Shown: positions 42,700 through 51,966, counted from the first letter of the stretch. The stretch is 64,000 nucleotides of DNA from [Actinomadura] parvosata subsp. kistnae (GCF_900323885.1 NZ_OOHJ01000018.1:682001-746000); one strand, 5' to 3'. The notes: generated from the letters alone by a model not told the origin. Numbers and translations: made by a program.

Positions 42700-43848
42700 C
42701 TAATCGCGCCCGGCCGCGCCGCCCCTAATCGGGGCAGCGCCCACCCCTATTCCGGCGCGAACGGGATTGCGTGCGAACGTCGTCCGTAGTAGACGCGTTT
42801 CCCGCGGCGAACCGCACCCGGCGAGTCCCAGTGCCCCGTGGAACTCGGTCGCGAGCAGCCCCAGCACGTCCCGGACGCCGTCCTCACCGCCGACGGCCAG
42901 GCCGTACATGAGCGGGCGGCCCACGAGCACCCCCGAGGCGCCCAGCGCGATCGCCTTCACGATGTCCTCACCGCGGCGCACTCCGCTGTCGAGCAGGATC
43001 TCGCAGGAGCCGGCCACCGCGGCGGCGATCTCCGGCAGCACGTCGATGCTCGGTACGGCACCGTCCAACTGACGTCCCCCGTGGTTGGACACCACGATCC
43101 CGTCGATGCCCGCCTCCGCCGCGCGCCGCGCGTCCGCCACGTCCAGGATCCCCTTGAGCACCAGCGGCAGGCGGGTGCGCCCGCGCAGCATGTCCACCCA
43201 CGCCCAGGTGACCGGGGCGAACTCGAGCGCCGTGTGCACGGCGACCGCCGAGGCGGCCGGGACGTCGCCGGCCGGCCGCCGGTGCGCCGCACCCCGCCCG
43301 CCGAGGTTGGCCGCCGTCACCGACTCCGGCAGCGCGAACCGGTTGCGCACGTCCCGCAGCCGCCGCCCCATCCAGGGCACGTCCACCGTGACCATGATCG
43401 CCTCGCACCCGGCTGCTTCGGCGCGCTCCACCAGCTCCAGGCAACGCCGCTCGTCACGCAACCGGTACAGCTGGAACCAGGTCGTGCCCCCCACGGCGGC
43501 GACCTCTTCCAGCGCGACGCTGCTCATCGTGCTCACGGTGAACGGAACCCCCGCCGTCTTCGCCGCCCGCGCCGCGGCGAGTTCCCCTTCCGGATGCAGC
43601 AGCCGCTGGTAGGCGATCGGGGCGGCCGCCAGCGGCATCGACACCGGGCTGCCGAGCAGGCTGGCGGCGGTGGAGCACCCCGTCACGTCGCGCAGCGCTC
43701 TGGGGATGACGAAGACCGACGCGAACGCGGCGAGGTTCGCCCGCATCGTGCTCTCCGCACCGCTCCCTCCCGCGACGAAGTCCCACGTCTCGGGAGGGAG
43801 GGCGCGGCGGGCGGCACGTTCGTAGTCGGCCACGCAGCTCAGGGTCAT
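42700..43848 (-). CDS. hmo: 4-Hydroxymandelate oxidase
   Basis: 382 residues of the FMN-dependent alpha-hydroxyacid oxidase family. It oxidises 4-hydroxymandelate to 4-hydroxybenzoylformate, the second step to 4-hydroxyphenylglycine (Hpg). The active-site set is present: FQLYRL (residues about 125-130), LKGI lysine 232, and SNHGGRQLDG with His256 and Arg259. The GVLVGRPLMYGLAVGG phosphate loop is also intact. The start overlaps the hmaS stop (ATGA at 43845-43848). The hmaS-hmo pair fixes the assignment over a generic lactate oxidase. A terminator follows. Confidence 0.92.
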   Translation of the reverse strand: MTLSCVADYERAARRALPPETWDFVAGGSGAESTMRANLAAFASVFVIPRALRDVTGCSTAASLLGSPVSMPLAAAPIAYQRLLHPEGELAAARAAKTAGVPFTVSTMSSVALEEVAAVGGTTWFQLYRLRDERRCLELVERAEAAGCEAIMVTVDVPWMGRRLRDVRNRFALPESVTAANLGGRGAAHRRPAGDVPAASAVAVHTALEFAPVTWAWVDMLRGRTRLPLVLKGILDVADARRAAEAGIDGIVVSNHGGRQLDGAVPSIDVLPEIAAAVAGSCEILLDSGVRRGEDIVKAIALGASGVLVGRPLMYGLAVGGEDGVRDVLGLLATEFHGALGLAGCGSPRETRLLRTTFARNPVRAGIGVGAAPIRGGAAGRD

Positions 43849-44927
43849 CCGGCCCGCTCCAGCTCCACGGCCTCGTAGAGCGCCTTGATGTTGGCGCTGC
43901 CGAAGGTCTCCGCGCCCCGCCTCTCGATGATCTCGAAGAACAGGGTGCGACGCGGGTGCGTGGAACGGGTGAAGATCTGGAACAGCTGGCCGCTGTGATC
44001 CTCGTCGATCAACAGGCCGGTCTCCCGCAGATCCTTGATCGGGTGCCTCTTCGGGGTGATCCGCTCCGCGAGCAGGTCGTAATAGGCGTCCGGGGTGGTG
44101 AGGAAGTCGACCCCGCGCGCCGACAGACTGCGCACCGCGCGGACCGCGTCGTCGCTGGCGAACGCCACGTGCTGCACGCCGTGACCGTGGTGGCCCTTGA
44201 GGAAGTCGTCGATCTGGCCCGGCTGGGTGCTCGGGTCGGGCTCGATCAGCGTCAGCGTCACCCCGCCGGACCCGCTCTGCACGACCCGGGACTCCATGGC
44301 CTGCGCCCCCACCACGATGCGTTCCTGGAAGATGTCCTGGAAGCCGAGGGTGCGCACGTAGTGATCCACGGTGGGGCCCAGCTCGCCGGCGGGAAGGCAG
44401 ATGGCGAGGTGGTCGATGGCGAGCAGCGCGGCTTCGCCCGCCCCGGCCCCGGTCGAGCGCGGTGCGGGGACGAAGCCGGCCGGCAGGCCGGATGCGTCGC
44501 CGGGATCGCGCTGGACCAGCGTGTGGACGACGTCGCCGAACCCCTCGATCGTCGCCGTGACGGTGCCGCCCCCGCCGCCCTCCGCCGGCGCGTGCCGGGC
44601 CGGCTCACGCACCGGTGTCGCGCCCGCCGCCACGGCGGCCTCGAAGACGGCGCCGACGTCCCGGGTGCGCAAGGCGACGTCGGCCACGCCGTCGCCGTGC
44701 GTCTGTACGTAGGCTGCGGCGGGGTGCCGGTCCGAGATCGCCTCGGTGACGACCAGGAGCACCGGCCCGTTTCGCAGTGCGACGCTGCGGTGCTCCGCCG
44801 AACCGCCGGTGCCGGCGACGGTGAACGCGTACTTGTCCACCCAGGTGAAGGCGGCTACCTCCAGGTTGCCGACATACATTTCCAGATAGTCAATTGAAAG
44901 GTCAGAGAATGGCGCGTCCGAATTCAT
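43845..44927 (-). CDS. hmaS: 4-Hydroxymandelate synthase
   Basis: 360 residues, a non-haem iron dioxygenase that turns 4-hydroxyphenylpyruvate into 4-hydroxymandelate. It opens with LSIDYLEMYVGNLEVAAF and has the vicinal-oxygen-chelate iron ligands His173 (IDHLAI), His253 (VQHVAF) and Glu332 (FFEII). It is a paralogue of homogentisate-forming HppD; neighbouring hmo and hpgT make the HmaS assignment firm. GGAGG lies six bases before ATG 44927. The promoter region (148 bases) holds the inverted repeat GTCAA-N10-TTGAC shared with the dpgA/hpgT region. Confidence 0.93.
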   Translation of the reverse strand: MNSDAPFSDLSIDYLEMYVGNLEVAAFTWVDKYAFTVAGTGGSAEHRSVALRNGPVLLVVTEAISDRHPAAAYVQTHGDGVADVALRTRDVGAVFEAAVAAGATPVREPARHAPAEGGGGGTVTATIEGFGDVVHTLVQRDPGDASGLPAGFVPAPRSTGAGAGEAALLAIDHLAICLPAGELGPTVDHYVRTLGFQDIFQERIVVGAQAMESRVVQSGSGGVTLTLIEPDPSTQPGQIDDFLKGHHGHGVQHVAFASDDAVRAVRSLSARGVDFLTTPDAYYDLLAERITPKRHPIKDLRETGLLIDEDHSGQLFQIFTRSTHPRRTLFFEIIERRGAETFGSANIKALYEAVELERAG

Positions 44928-44984
44928 GCCGGGCCTCCGCAGCTCGATTTCCTGCTTCCAGATTTCCGGTATTCGGCGGCTTAC

Positions 44985-45004
44985 GTCAACGCGTTGCCGT
45001 TGAC
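44985..45004. promoter_or_regulatory. Inverted repeat GTCAA-N10-TTGAC upstream of hmaS
   Basis: GTCAACG and CGTTGAC form a perfect 7-bp inverted repeat ending 58 bases before the hmaS start. A site with the same half-sites, the same 10-base spacing and a similar CCGGAA flank lies in the dpgA/hpgT gap. It does not match the StrR box and suggests a second regulator of precursor supply, perhaps the LuxR protein. Confidence 0.5.
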
Positions 45005-45075
45005 ACCGGAATGGACCGGCAAACGAAATGAGTCAGCGCCGCCCGGACCGCCGCCGCATTTCCGGCAGCGCTGTT

Positions 45076-46356
45076 TCACGAAACTTCGCGGGCGGGCGCG
45101 AGGCCCTGCGCCGTCCGGCGGGCCCGCTCCTCGGCCGTCTGCTCGACCCGCGCCATCGCCAGGCGGAGAACGGGCGGCGCCAGCACCGAAGTGATCATGG
45201 CGACGAGGATGATGATCGTGTACAGCTCCACGGTGAGGACACTCAGGCGCAGCCCGACCGACGCCACGATCACCTGGACGACGCCCCGGGCGTTCATGCC
45301 CGCTCCCAGGGCCAGCGCCTCCCACCGGTTCATCCGGCTGGTCCAGGCGCCGAGGAAGGCGCCGAGGAACTTCCCCGCGAACGCCACGACCACCATGACC
45401 ACCGCGACCCAGAACATCTCAGGCCGGGCCAGCGCGCCCAGGTCCATGCGCAGGCCGACGGTGGCGAAATAGAGCGGCGCCAGCAGGCCCAGCACCACCG
45501 TGCGCAGCGGCGCGAGCCGCGCCGGGTCCGGCGCCGCGGCGCTGATCAGCAGGCCCGCGACGAAGGCGCCGAGGACCGGCTCCATCCCGAGGGCGTGCGT
45601 CCCGGCGGCGGACAGCAGCACGATCACCACGGTCGCGATGATCGTGGGCGAGTCGTCCTGACACTTGCCGGTCAGCCAGAACGCGGCGCGCACCAGGGGC
45701 CGGCCGGCCACGGCGGCGAGCAGCAACACCCCGGCCAGGGCCGCCACGGAAGCCGCCACGGCCCCTGCGCGCACCCCAAGGGTGGCCATCCCCGACACCA
45801 CCGACAACATCAGCCAGCCGAACGCGTCATCGACCATTCCGGCCGTGAGAGTCAGCTGCCCGATGTCGCGGTGCAGGAGGTTCATGTCGTGGAGCGTCTT
45901 GGCGATCACAGGGATCGCGCTGACGCACATGGCCACGCCCAGGAAGAGCGCGAACACGGTGGAATCGGCGGGCCCCCGGATCGGGACCGGCAGCATCAAC
46001 CCGGCCGCGACCCCCATCGCCAGCGGGATGACCAGCCCGAAAACGCTCAGCCGCGCGATCGTCGCGCCCTGCCGGCGGATCAGCCGCAGATCCAGGTGCG
46101 CGCCGGTCAGGCCCACCAGCAGCAGCACCCCGACCTGCGCGACGGCGTCGACCAGGTGGAACTGCCCGGCGTCGGGCGGGAACAGCAGGCCCAGCGGGCC
46201 GAGAACGAGGCCGGCGGCCAGCTCGCCCACCACCGTCGGCATCCGCAGCGCCGCCGCCGCGCGGCCCAGCAGCAGCGCCACCACCAGCAGGGCGCCGAGC
46301 TGGAGAAGGAAGAGCAACAGGGGGCCGGCCCCGAGCGCGGGAGGAGGGTGGTTCAT
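45076..46356 (-). CDS. Cation/proton antiporter (CPA2, Kef-like)
   Basis: 426 residues with about 12 membrane helices and the CPA2 family features: LGRAAAALRMPTVVGELAAG in the first third, LLLVGLTGAHLDLRLIRRQG, AGMVDDAFGWLMLSVV (paired acidic residues) and ALGAGMNARGVVQVI late. Antiporters of this kind occur in most glycopeptide clusters, between regulators and the halogenase; their role (ion homeostasis or export support) is unproven. ATG 46356 overlaps the halogenase stop, so they are co-translated. The hmaS gene follows after a 148-base gap with its own promoter. Confidence 0.9.
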   Translation of the reverse strand: MNHPPPALGAGPLLLFLLQLGALLVVALLLGRAAAALRMPTVVGELAAGLVLGPLGLLFPPDAGQFHLVDAVAQVGVLLLVGLTGAHLDLRLIRRQGATIARLSVFGLVIPLAMGVAAGLMLPVPIRGPADSTVFALFLGVAMCVSAIPVIAKTLHDMNLLHRDIGQLTLTAGMVDDAFGWLMLSVVSGMATLGVRAGAVAASVAALAGVLLLAAVAGRPLVRAAFWLTGKCQDDSPTIIATVVIVLLSAAGTHALGMEPVLGAFVAGLLISAAAPDPARLAPLRTVVLGLLAPLYFATVGLRMDLGALARPEMFWVAVVMVVVAFAGKFLGAFLGAWTSRMNRWEALALGAGMNARGVVQVIVASVGLRLSVLTVELYTIIILVAMITSVLAPPVLRLAMARVEQTAEERARRTAQGLAPAREVS

Positions 46357-47837
46357 GCGGGCCGGTACGGCTGCCAGGACATCCCGTCCGGCGAGGCCAC
46401 CAGGCCCCCGGGGAACAGGGGCACCTCCGGCTCCGCGTCCTGGCCGAGCATCGCCCGCATCTGGACCTGGCCTCCCTCGGCCATCACCTGCTTGACCACC
46501 GTCGACTTGAACATCGGCACCATGTTGCCGTCGTCACTCGCGGCGACCTCCTCCACGGCGGCCGCGAACTCCGCCGAGCGCGACCGCAGCCGGCCGCTCG
46601 TCGAGCTGGTCAGGGCCTGCTCCCCGGAAGACACGCCGCCCACCAGGTCGACGAACGATTCGAGCTCCGTGTGGTTGTTGCGGGTGACCTTCTTCGCCTG
46701 CCAGAAGTACGACTCCTCGTCCCGGTGCATCTCGTAGAAGGAGACCAGGAACTCGTAGAAGACCCCGTACTCACGCCGGTACCGCGCCTCGAACTCCGTC
46801 AGCGCCGCCTTCTCGTCCAGATCGCCGGACAGGACGCTGTTGATGGAGCGGGCAGCGAGCAGCCCGCTGTACGTCGCCAGGTGCACGCCGGAGGAGAACA
46901 CCGGGTCGACGAAGCAGGCGGCGTCCCCGATCAGGATCATGCCGGGCCGCCAGAAGGAGGTCTGGTGGTAGGAGTAGTCCTTGCGGATGCGCAGCTCGCC
47001 GTACGGGCCGGAGGTCACCCGGGTCGCGTCCGCCAGATACTCCGAGATCAGGGGGCACTCGGCGATGAGAGCGGTCATGGCCTTCTCCCGATCGCCCTGG
47101 ATCTTCTCCGCCAGCTCCCGCCGGACCACGGCGCCGACGCTGGTCAGCGTGGGGCTGAGCGGGATGTACCAGAACCAGCCGGAGTCGAAGGCGACGCTGA
47201 GGATGTTGCCGGAGTTGGGGGCGGCCAGCCGCTTCCCGCCCTCGAAGTAGCCGAAGAGCGCCAGGCTGCGGAAGAAGTCGGAGTACTTCCGCTCCCCGCC
47301 GACCTTGGAGTGCAGGCGGCTCCTGTTGCCCGAGGCGTCGACCACGAACTGGGCCCGCACCTCGTGCTCGGCGCCGTCGGCGGTGGTGTACCTGACCCCG
47401 GCCGCGCGCCCCTCCTCCCCTTCGATCACCTCGGTCACCGCGCACTCCTCGCGGACCTCGGCGCCCTTGCGCCGGGCGTTGTTCAGCAGGAGCTCATCGA
47501 AGCGGGAGCGTTCCACCTGGTAGGCGAAGGACGTCGGCCCTGAGATGTGCGGCGAGACGGAGAAGGAGAACGTCCAGGGCTCGGGGGTCGCTCCCCACCG
47601 GAAGGTGCCGCCGCGCTTCACCGTGAACCCGGCCTCGGCGAGCTCTTCGGTGAGCCCGAGGAGCCGGCAGACGCCGTGCACGGTGCTGGGCAGCAGGGAC
47701 TCGCCGATCTGGTAGCGGGGGAAACGCTCCTTCTCCAGCACCAGCACCTTGTGCCCGCGCATGGCGGTGAGCGCCGCCAGCGTCGATCCGGCCGGCCCGC
47801 CGCCCGCCACCACCACGTCGAAGTCTTCGATAGCCAT
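46353..47837 (-). CDS. FAD-dependent phenolic halogenase
   Basis: 494 residues, the length of glycopeptide halogenases such as BhaA. The FAD site GGGPAGSTLAAL (residues about 12-22) and the halogenase motif WFWYIP (221-226) are present, with GESLLPSTVHGVC and GDAACFVDPVFSSGVHLA in their usual places. It should chlorinate Tyr/Hpg-type aromatic residues on the peptidyl carrier protein, using reduced FAD from a partner reductase. GAGGAG precedes ATG 47837. It lies between dpgD and the antiporter on one likely transcript. Which residues are chlorinated cannot be read. Confidence 0.92.
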   Translation of the reverse strand: MAIEDFDVVVAGGGPAGSTLAALTAMRGHKVLVLEKERFPRYQIGESLLPSTVHGVCRLLGLTEELAEAGFTVKRGGTFRWGATPEPWTFSFSVSPHISGPTSFAYQVERSRFDELLLNNARRKGAEVREECAVTEVIEGEEGRAAGVRYTTADGAEHEVRAQFVVDASGNRSRLHSKVGGERKYSDFFRSLALFGYFEGGKRLAAPNSGNILSVAFDSGWFWYIPLSPTLTSVGAVVRRELAEKIQGDREKAMTALIAECPLISEYLADATRVTSGPYGELRIRKDYSYHQTSFWRPGMILIGDAACFVDPVFSSGVHLATYSGLLAARSINSVLSGDLDEKAALTEFEARYRREYGVFYEFLVSFYEMHRDEESYFWQAKKVTRNNHTELESFVDLVGGVSSGEQALTSSTSGRLRSRSAEFAAAVEEVAASDDGNMVPMFKSTVVKQVMAEGGQVQMRAMLGQDAEPEVPLFPGGLVASPDGMSWQPYRPA

Positions 47838-47928
47838 CACGTCGCTCCTCGCTCCTCGGTGAGCTGCTGCTCCGACAACCCTGCACCGCCCCGGCCGCAC
47901 GCGACAGCGGGGCGGCGTGGACACTCCC

Positions 47929-48744
47929 TCATCGCCCCGTCCAGACGGGGTCGCGCTTCTCGGCGAAGGCGCGGACGCCCTCGACGCTGTCCGCGCTGTG
48001 CCGGCGCCGCTCCTCCCACGGGTACGACGCCGTGAACGCCTCCTCGATCGGCATGTCGAGCGAGCGCAGCGCGGCCTGTTTGATCGCCCGCAGTGCCAGC
48101 GGCGCCCCACGGAGCAGGTCGTCCGCCCACCCGGCCACGCACCCGTCCAGCTCCGCCGCCGGCACGACCTCGTTGACCAGCCCGTACTTCAGCGCCGTCG
48201 CGGCATCCATCCGGCGGCCGGTCAGCAGGTACCCCAGTGCCACCTTCTGCGGCAGCTGGCGCGGAAGCCGGAACACCCCGCCCGCCCCGGGAACCAGGCC
48301 GAGCCGTACCTCGGGCAGGCCGAAGACCGCCTCGGTGGAGGCGACGGCGATGTCGCAGGCGAGCACCAGCTCGAACCCGCCGCCCAACGCGTACCCGTGC
48401 ACCCGGGCGATGACCGGTTTCGACAGGGAGAACCGGTCGGTCAGCCGTGGATGGCCCGGCCGGCCGCGGCTGCCGAACGTCGTGGGGAGCGGCTCCGCCT
48501 CGGTCAGGCGGGCCCGCTCCTTGAGGTCCTCGCCGACGGAGAACGCGCGCTCTCCCGCGCCCGTCAGCACGACCACCCTGATCTCGTCGTCGGCCTCGAC
48601 GTCGTCCCACACCTCGGCCAGTTCCTCGTGCATCCGCCGGTCCATGGCGTTCAGCACCTCGGGCCGGTCCATGGTCACCCGGGCGACGTGGTCGCGCTTG
48701 TCGTAGCGCACCCGCTCGAACCGGCGGCCGGCGCCCACGCTCAT
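47929..48744 (-). CDS. dpgD: Enoyl-CoA hydratase-like protein of Dpg biosynthesis
   Basis: 271 residues of the crotonase superfamily. The oxyanion-hole segments (ERAFSVGEDLKER, HGYALGGGFELVLACDIAVA) and PEVRLGLVPGAGG are clear. DpgD aids the dehydration steps that make 3,5-dihydroxyphenylacetyl-CoA from the DpgA product. Its ATG overlaps the dpgC stop (ATGA at 48741-48744). The order dpgA-dpgB-dpgC-dpgD is the standard one. It ends 91 bases before the halogenase start. Confidence 0.92.
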   Translation of the reverse strand: MSVGAGRRFERVRYDKRDHVARVTMDRPEVLNAMDRRMHEELAEVWDDVEADDEIRVVVLTGAGERAFSVGEDLKERARLTEAEPLPTTFGSRGRPGHPRLTDRFSLSKPVIARVHGYALGGGFELVLACDIAVASTEAVFGLPEVRLGLVPGAGGVFRLPRQLPQKVALGYLLTGRRMDAATALKYGLVNEVVPAAELDGCVAGWADDLLRGAPLALRAIKQAALRSLDMPIEEAFTASYPWEERRRHSADSVEGVRAFAEKRDPVWTGR

Positions 48745-50030
48745 GCCCGCCTCCGCGCGAAGGCGCGGGCCTTGCCGATCACGTCGGCGTCGTGCACGCG
48801 CAGCGCCTGTTGCAGCGCGAACTCGGCCAGGTAGCGAGCGAACTCCGCGGGCGATTCCTCGGCGAGGTTGAGCATGCGCCGGTTGGCCGGCACGGCTTCG
48901 CCGCCGAGCCGGTCCACGGCCCGCGCGACCGCCGCGTCCATCTCCTCGGGTGCGACGACCTCGTCGATCAGCAACCGCGCCTCGGGCTCGCCCGCCTGGA
49001 TCGCCCGGCCGCCGAGGATCATCTGCCGGGCCAGCCGTGGCCCGGTGAACCGGGTGAGCCGCAGGTTCGCGACCCCCGGGACTATGCCCTCCTTGGCGGC
49101 GGGAAGGCTGAGGTAGGCGTCCGACGCGGCCAGCACGTGGTCGAGAACGAGCAGGAGCTGTGCCCCGCCGCCGATGGCGAAGGCGTCGACGGCTCCCACC
49201 CACGGCTTGCCGAGATAGGGGGAGTGCCACGAGTTCCCCACGAGCACGCCGCGCAGGAGTTTGTGGATGTAACCCAGCTCCCGCCGCAGCAGGAAGTCCA
49301 CCAGCGGGATGTCGCCCGAGCCCAGCTTCTTCAGGTTGATGCCCGCGCAGAACACCCGGCGGCCGGCGTACCGGGGATGGCTCATCGGCCCGCCGCGCAG
49401 CAGCCCCACCCGCACGGACGGGTCGAGCAGCGCCAGGTCGACCGCCGTCTCCAGGTCGTCGACCTGGCGCTCGTCCTCGGCGTTCAGGCAGTCGTCCCGG
49501 CACAGGGTCAGGTGTGCCACCCCGTCCCGGCGCTCCACCCGGACCGCCTCCATCTCCGCGATCCCCGACCGGGTGAATCCGGGCAGCAGGTCCAGGGCGC
49601 GGGGGGTGGGCCGGAGCATGGCGTCCAGCAGGTGCGGAGCGGCGACCGGGGAGCGCAGGACACCGCGCAGGAAGATCGCCTGGTCGATCTCGTACCCCTC
49701 CTTGTCCGCCTGTTCCCGGGTGGATTCCGCCGCCATCTGCGACTCCAGGGGCACCAGCCCCGGATAGACGGCCGCGGCGGCGGCGAGAAGCTCGTCGATG
49801 CGCAGGTAGCGGGTTCGGCCGTCGGTGAGGCGGTCGTAGATCGCCTCCGCGTGCGCCGCCATGATCTGGCTGCGCCGCGCCCTGATGGCGTCCATCGCCG
49901 CGGTGACCGTCGCGCGCTGCGCCGAGGTCCGTATCGCCGGCGACGGCATTCCGGCAAGCAGGTGGTCCAGCTGCCGGGCGTCCTGCTCCAGGCCGGTCAG
50001 GGAGATCAAGGGGGCCGGGTCGGCGGTCAC
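48741..50030 (-). CDS. dpgC: 3,5-Dihydroxyphenylacetyl-CoA 1,2-dioxygenase
   Basis: 429 residues. DpgC is a cofactor-free oxygenase of the crotonase superfamily that converts 3,5-dihydroxyphenylacetyl-CoA to 3,5-dihydroxyphenylglyoxylate. An N-terminal helical part (LLAGMPSPAIRTSAQRATVT) typical of DpgC precedes the crotonase core (GRRVFCAGINLKKLGSGDIP, VDAFAIGGGAQLLLVLDHVL). The GTG start at 50030 overlaps the dpgB stop (GTGA) and has GGGAGG upstream. The open frame extends upstream only as shadow of dpgB. Confidence 0.93.
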   Translation of the reverse strand: MTADPAPLISLTGLEQDARQLDHLLAGMPSPAIRTSAQRATVTAAMDAIRARRSQIMAAHAEAIYDRLTDGRTRYLRIDELLAAAAAVYPGLVPLESQMAAESTREQADKEGYEIDQAIFLRGVLRSPVAAPHLLDAMLRPTPRALDLLPGFTRSGIAEMEAVRVERRDGVAHLTLCRDDCLNAEDERQVDDLETAVDLALLDPSVRVGLLRGGPMSHPRYAGRRVFCAGINLKKLGSGDIPLVDFLLRRELGYIHKLLRGVLVGNSWHSPYLGKPWVGAVDAFAIGGGAQLLLVLDHVLAASDAYLSLPAAKEGIVPGVANLRLTRFTGPRLARQMILGGRAIQAGEPEARLLIDEVVAPEEMDAAVARAVDRLGGEAVPANRRMLNLAEESPAEFARYLAEFALQQALRVHDADVIGKARAFARRRA

Positions 50031-50704
50031 GGCGTGGCCTCCCTTCTGAGGAAGCGGTCCGCGGCGGCCAGGTGCGCGCCGAGGGCCTCCTCGAAGCCGG
50101 TCGAGACGGCGTCGAGGATCAGCCGCCGCCGGATCGCGATCTCCGGAGCGGCGAAGGCGCGGCCGGATTCCGCCAGCTCCACGAGCGCCGCGTCGGGGTC
50201 CTCGCGCACCTCGTCCAGCAGCCCGAGTGCGAGCCCCCGGCTCGCCTCGATCGGCGTGCCGAGCAGGACCGCCCGCCGGATGGCGGCGCTGCCCGCCTGC
50301 TGGGCGAGCCGGTGCACGGCCATGCCCGGCCAGGTGGCGTCGTGCCCCGCCGGGAGCAGCAGCCGGGCCTCCGGGGCGGCGATCCGGACGTCGGCGGCGA
50401 GAAGGACGTCCAGGGCCGGGCCCGCGCAGTCGCCGGACACTACCGCCGCGGTGAGGCGGCCGAGCCGCTCGAAGCGGCGAACCGCCCGTTCCCACTTGGT
50501 CACCAGGCCGACCGTCAGCTCCGCCGCCCAGCCCGCCGGTGGGACGCCCGTGGCATGGACCGTGACCAGGCCGGACCCCTCCGGCTGGACGTCGGCCTCG
50601 GCGCGGTCGCACAGGGCGTCCAGGTCGAGGATCGTGGCGGCCGTCAGCGGACGGCCGCCGTCGACACGCAGTGTCAGGGCCTCGCCCATCCCCTGGCTCA
50701 CCAT
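50027..50704 (-). CDS. dpgB: DpgB, enoyl-CoA hydratase-like partner of DpgA
   Basis: 225 residues of the crotonase superfamily, shorter and more diverged than DpgD (VSGDCAGPALDVLLAADVRIA, LLPAGHDATWPGMAVHRLAQQ). DpgB stimulates the DpgA polyketide synthase and helps dehydrate/aromatise its product. ATG 50704 overlaps the dpgA stop by 7 bases; GTG 50701 (GTGA overlap) or ATG 50689 are alternatives. The stop overlaps dpgC. Confidence 0.9.
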   Translation of the reverse strand: MVSQGMGEALTLRVDGGRPLTAATILDLDALCDRAEADVQPEGSGLVTVHATGVPPAGWAAELTVGLVTKWERAVRRFERLGRLTAAVVSGDCAGPALDVLLAADVRIAAPEARLLLPAGHDATWPGMAVHRLAQQAGSAAIRRAVLLGTPIEASRGLALGLLDEVREDPDAALVELAESGRAFAAPEIAIRRRLILDAVSTGFEEALGAHLAAADRFLRREATP

Positions 50705-51803
50705 TGGATCAACGCCGTTTCGATGGTGGAGCCGGGCCCCATGGTCATCATGACGCCGTAGTCCCCCGGGCGGGCCACGCCCTCCTCGGCGAGCCGCTCG
50801 TAGGAGAACAGGAAGGAGCCGCTGGACAGGTTGCCGTAGTCCCGCAGCACTCCGGTGGTGTGCCGCACGTCGTGCCGGGTGAGGCCGAGATTGATGACGA
50901 TGGCGTCGATGACCTTCTTGCCGCCGGAGTGCACCAGCCAATGGCCGATGTCGCCCCTGCGCAGGCCCGTGCCGGACAGCAGGCGGTCGACGACGAGCTC
51001 GGCGTGCGCACCCACCACGTACGGGATCTGGGGGTCGAGGAAGAAGCTGAACCGGCCTCCGGCCGGATCCCAGTCATAGCGCATCGCATCGACCGCGTCG
51101 GTGATGATCATGCTTTCAAACTTCAGCACCCGCGGCCCCCGGGCGGGACCGCCGCCGGCGACCACCGCGAGGGCCGCGGCCCCGTCGCCGAACAGGCTGT
51201 TCACCACGGCGGTGCGCATCGTGCCGTCGAGGGCGTAGGCGGCCGAGCACGCCTCGCTGCACAGCACCACGCCCAGCTCGCCCGGATGGGCGGCGGACCA
51301 GCCCGAGACCACTCCCAGCGCGTTCAGGCCAGCGTTGCACCCCATGCCCACGATGTCGGCGCGGCTGCAGTGGGGGTCTATGCCGAGCCTGCGGATGATC
51401 AGAGCGGACAGCCCGGGGGTGAGGAATCCCGTCGAGGTGACGCAGCACAGGTGACGCAGGTCGGCGAGAGTCGCCCCCACCGATTTCAGGCAGGCCTCCA
51501 ATGCCTCGCAGCCCATTTCGACGGCGACCCGCTTGTGCTTTTCCAGCAGGTCGCCCTGCGATTCCGCGGCCCGGCCCCGGCGGCGGCCGGCGGCGGGAGG
51601 GTGAGATGGCGTCGCTCGATGGCGCTGTTCAGGAAGAGGGACCTCATCTTCGGGTCCTCGACGCCGAGGAGGTCCAGGAGCTCGGCCTGGGTGTAGGAGG
51701 TGCCGCTGGTGGCGGTGCCCACCCCCGCGATCGCGGTGATCCCGGTCGACACGGCGGGTGCGGGGCGCTCGGCTACGGCCGTCATCGGTACATCCACCCC
51801 CAT
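50698..51803 (-). CDS. dpgA: 3,5-Dihydroxyphenylacetyl-CoA synthase (type III PKS), frameshifted in this sequence
   Basis: Two frames join into a 368-residue type III polyketide synthase, the normal DpgA length, which condenses four malonyl-CoA. Frame one (ATG 51803) begins MGVDVPMTAVAE and reaches AIERRHLTLPPP. Frame two resumes at AAESQGDLLEKHK and includes the catalytic-Cys region VGMGCNAGLNALG, SEACSAAYALDGTMRTAVVN and the end TMGPGSTIETALIQW. The break is near 51575, where CCGG-CC-CCGG forms an inverted repeat. One extra G on the coding strand gives AAAGGRAAESQG, which matches known DpgA proteins. The gene is first in dpgA-D and divergent from hpgT. Confidence 0.88.
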
Positions 51804-51913
51804 GTCCTGAGCTTGCTTCTGAGTACCTGCTTGACCTGTGACGCGGGCATGGCTCTCACCCTTCGCGGCAGTAGCGGATGGTTATTTCCATTCAGGGAAT
51901 TCCGGCGGTCGTC

Positions 51914-51933
51914 GTCAATAGGCCGGACTTGAC
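51914..51933. promoter_or_regulatory. Inverted repeat GTCAA-N10-TTGAC in the divergent dpgA/hpgT promoter
   Basis: GTCAA and TTGAC are 10 bases apart, 111 bases before the dpgA start and 34 bases before hpgT. The layout and CCGGAA flank repeat those at 44985. TTGACA (51929-51934) with GATTCT 18 bases later also fits a -35/-10 pair for hpgT, giving a short or leaderless transcript. Confidence 0.5.
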
Positions 51934-51966
51934 AGCCGGAACGCCCGGAGTGGATTCTCGGGCACC

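Noticed and set aside
43063..43090. GTCCAA-N16-TTGGAC inside hmo, resembling a StrR box
   Set aside because: The spacing is 16, not 17, and both halves are explained by conserved codons (VSN and QLD of the FMN site). Judged chance.
50704..50941. Longer N-terminal extensions of dpgB and dpgC into the genes before them
   Set aside because: The extra residues are out-of-frame shadows of dpgA and dpgB; the overlapping ATG/GTG starts fit family length and operon spacing.
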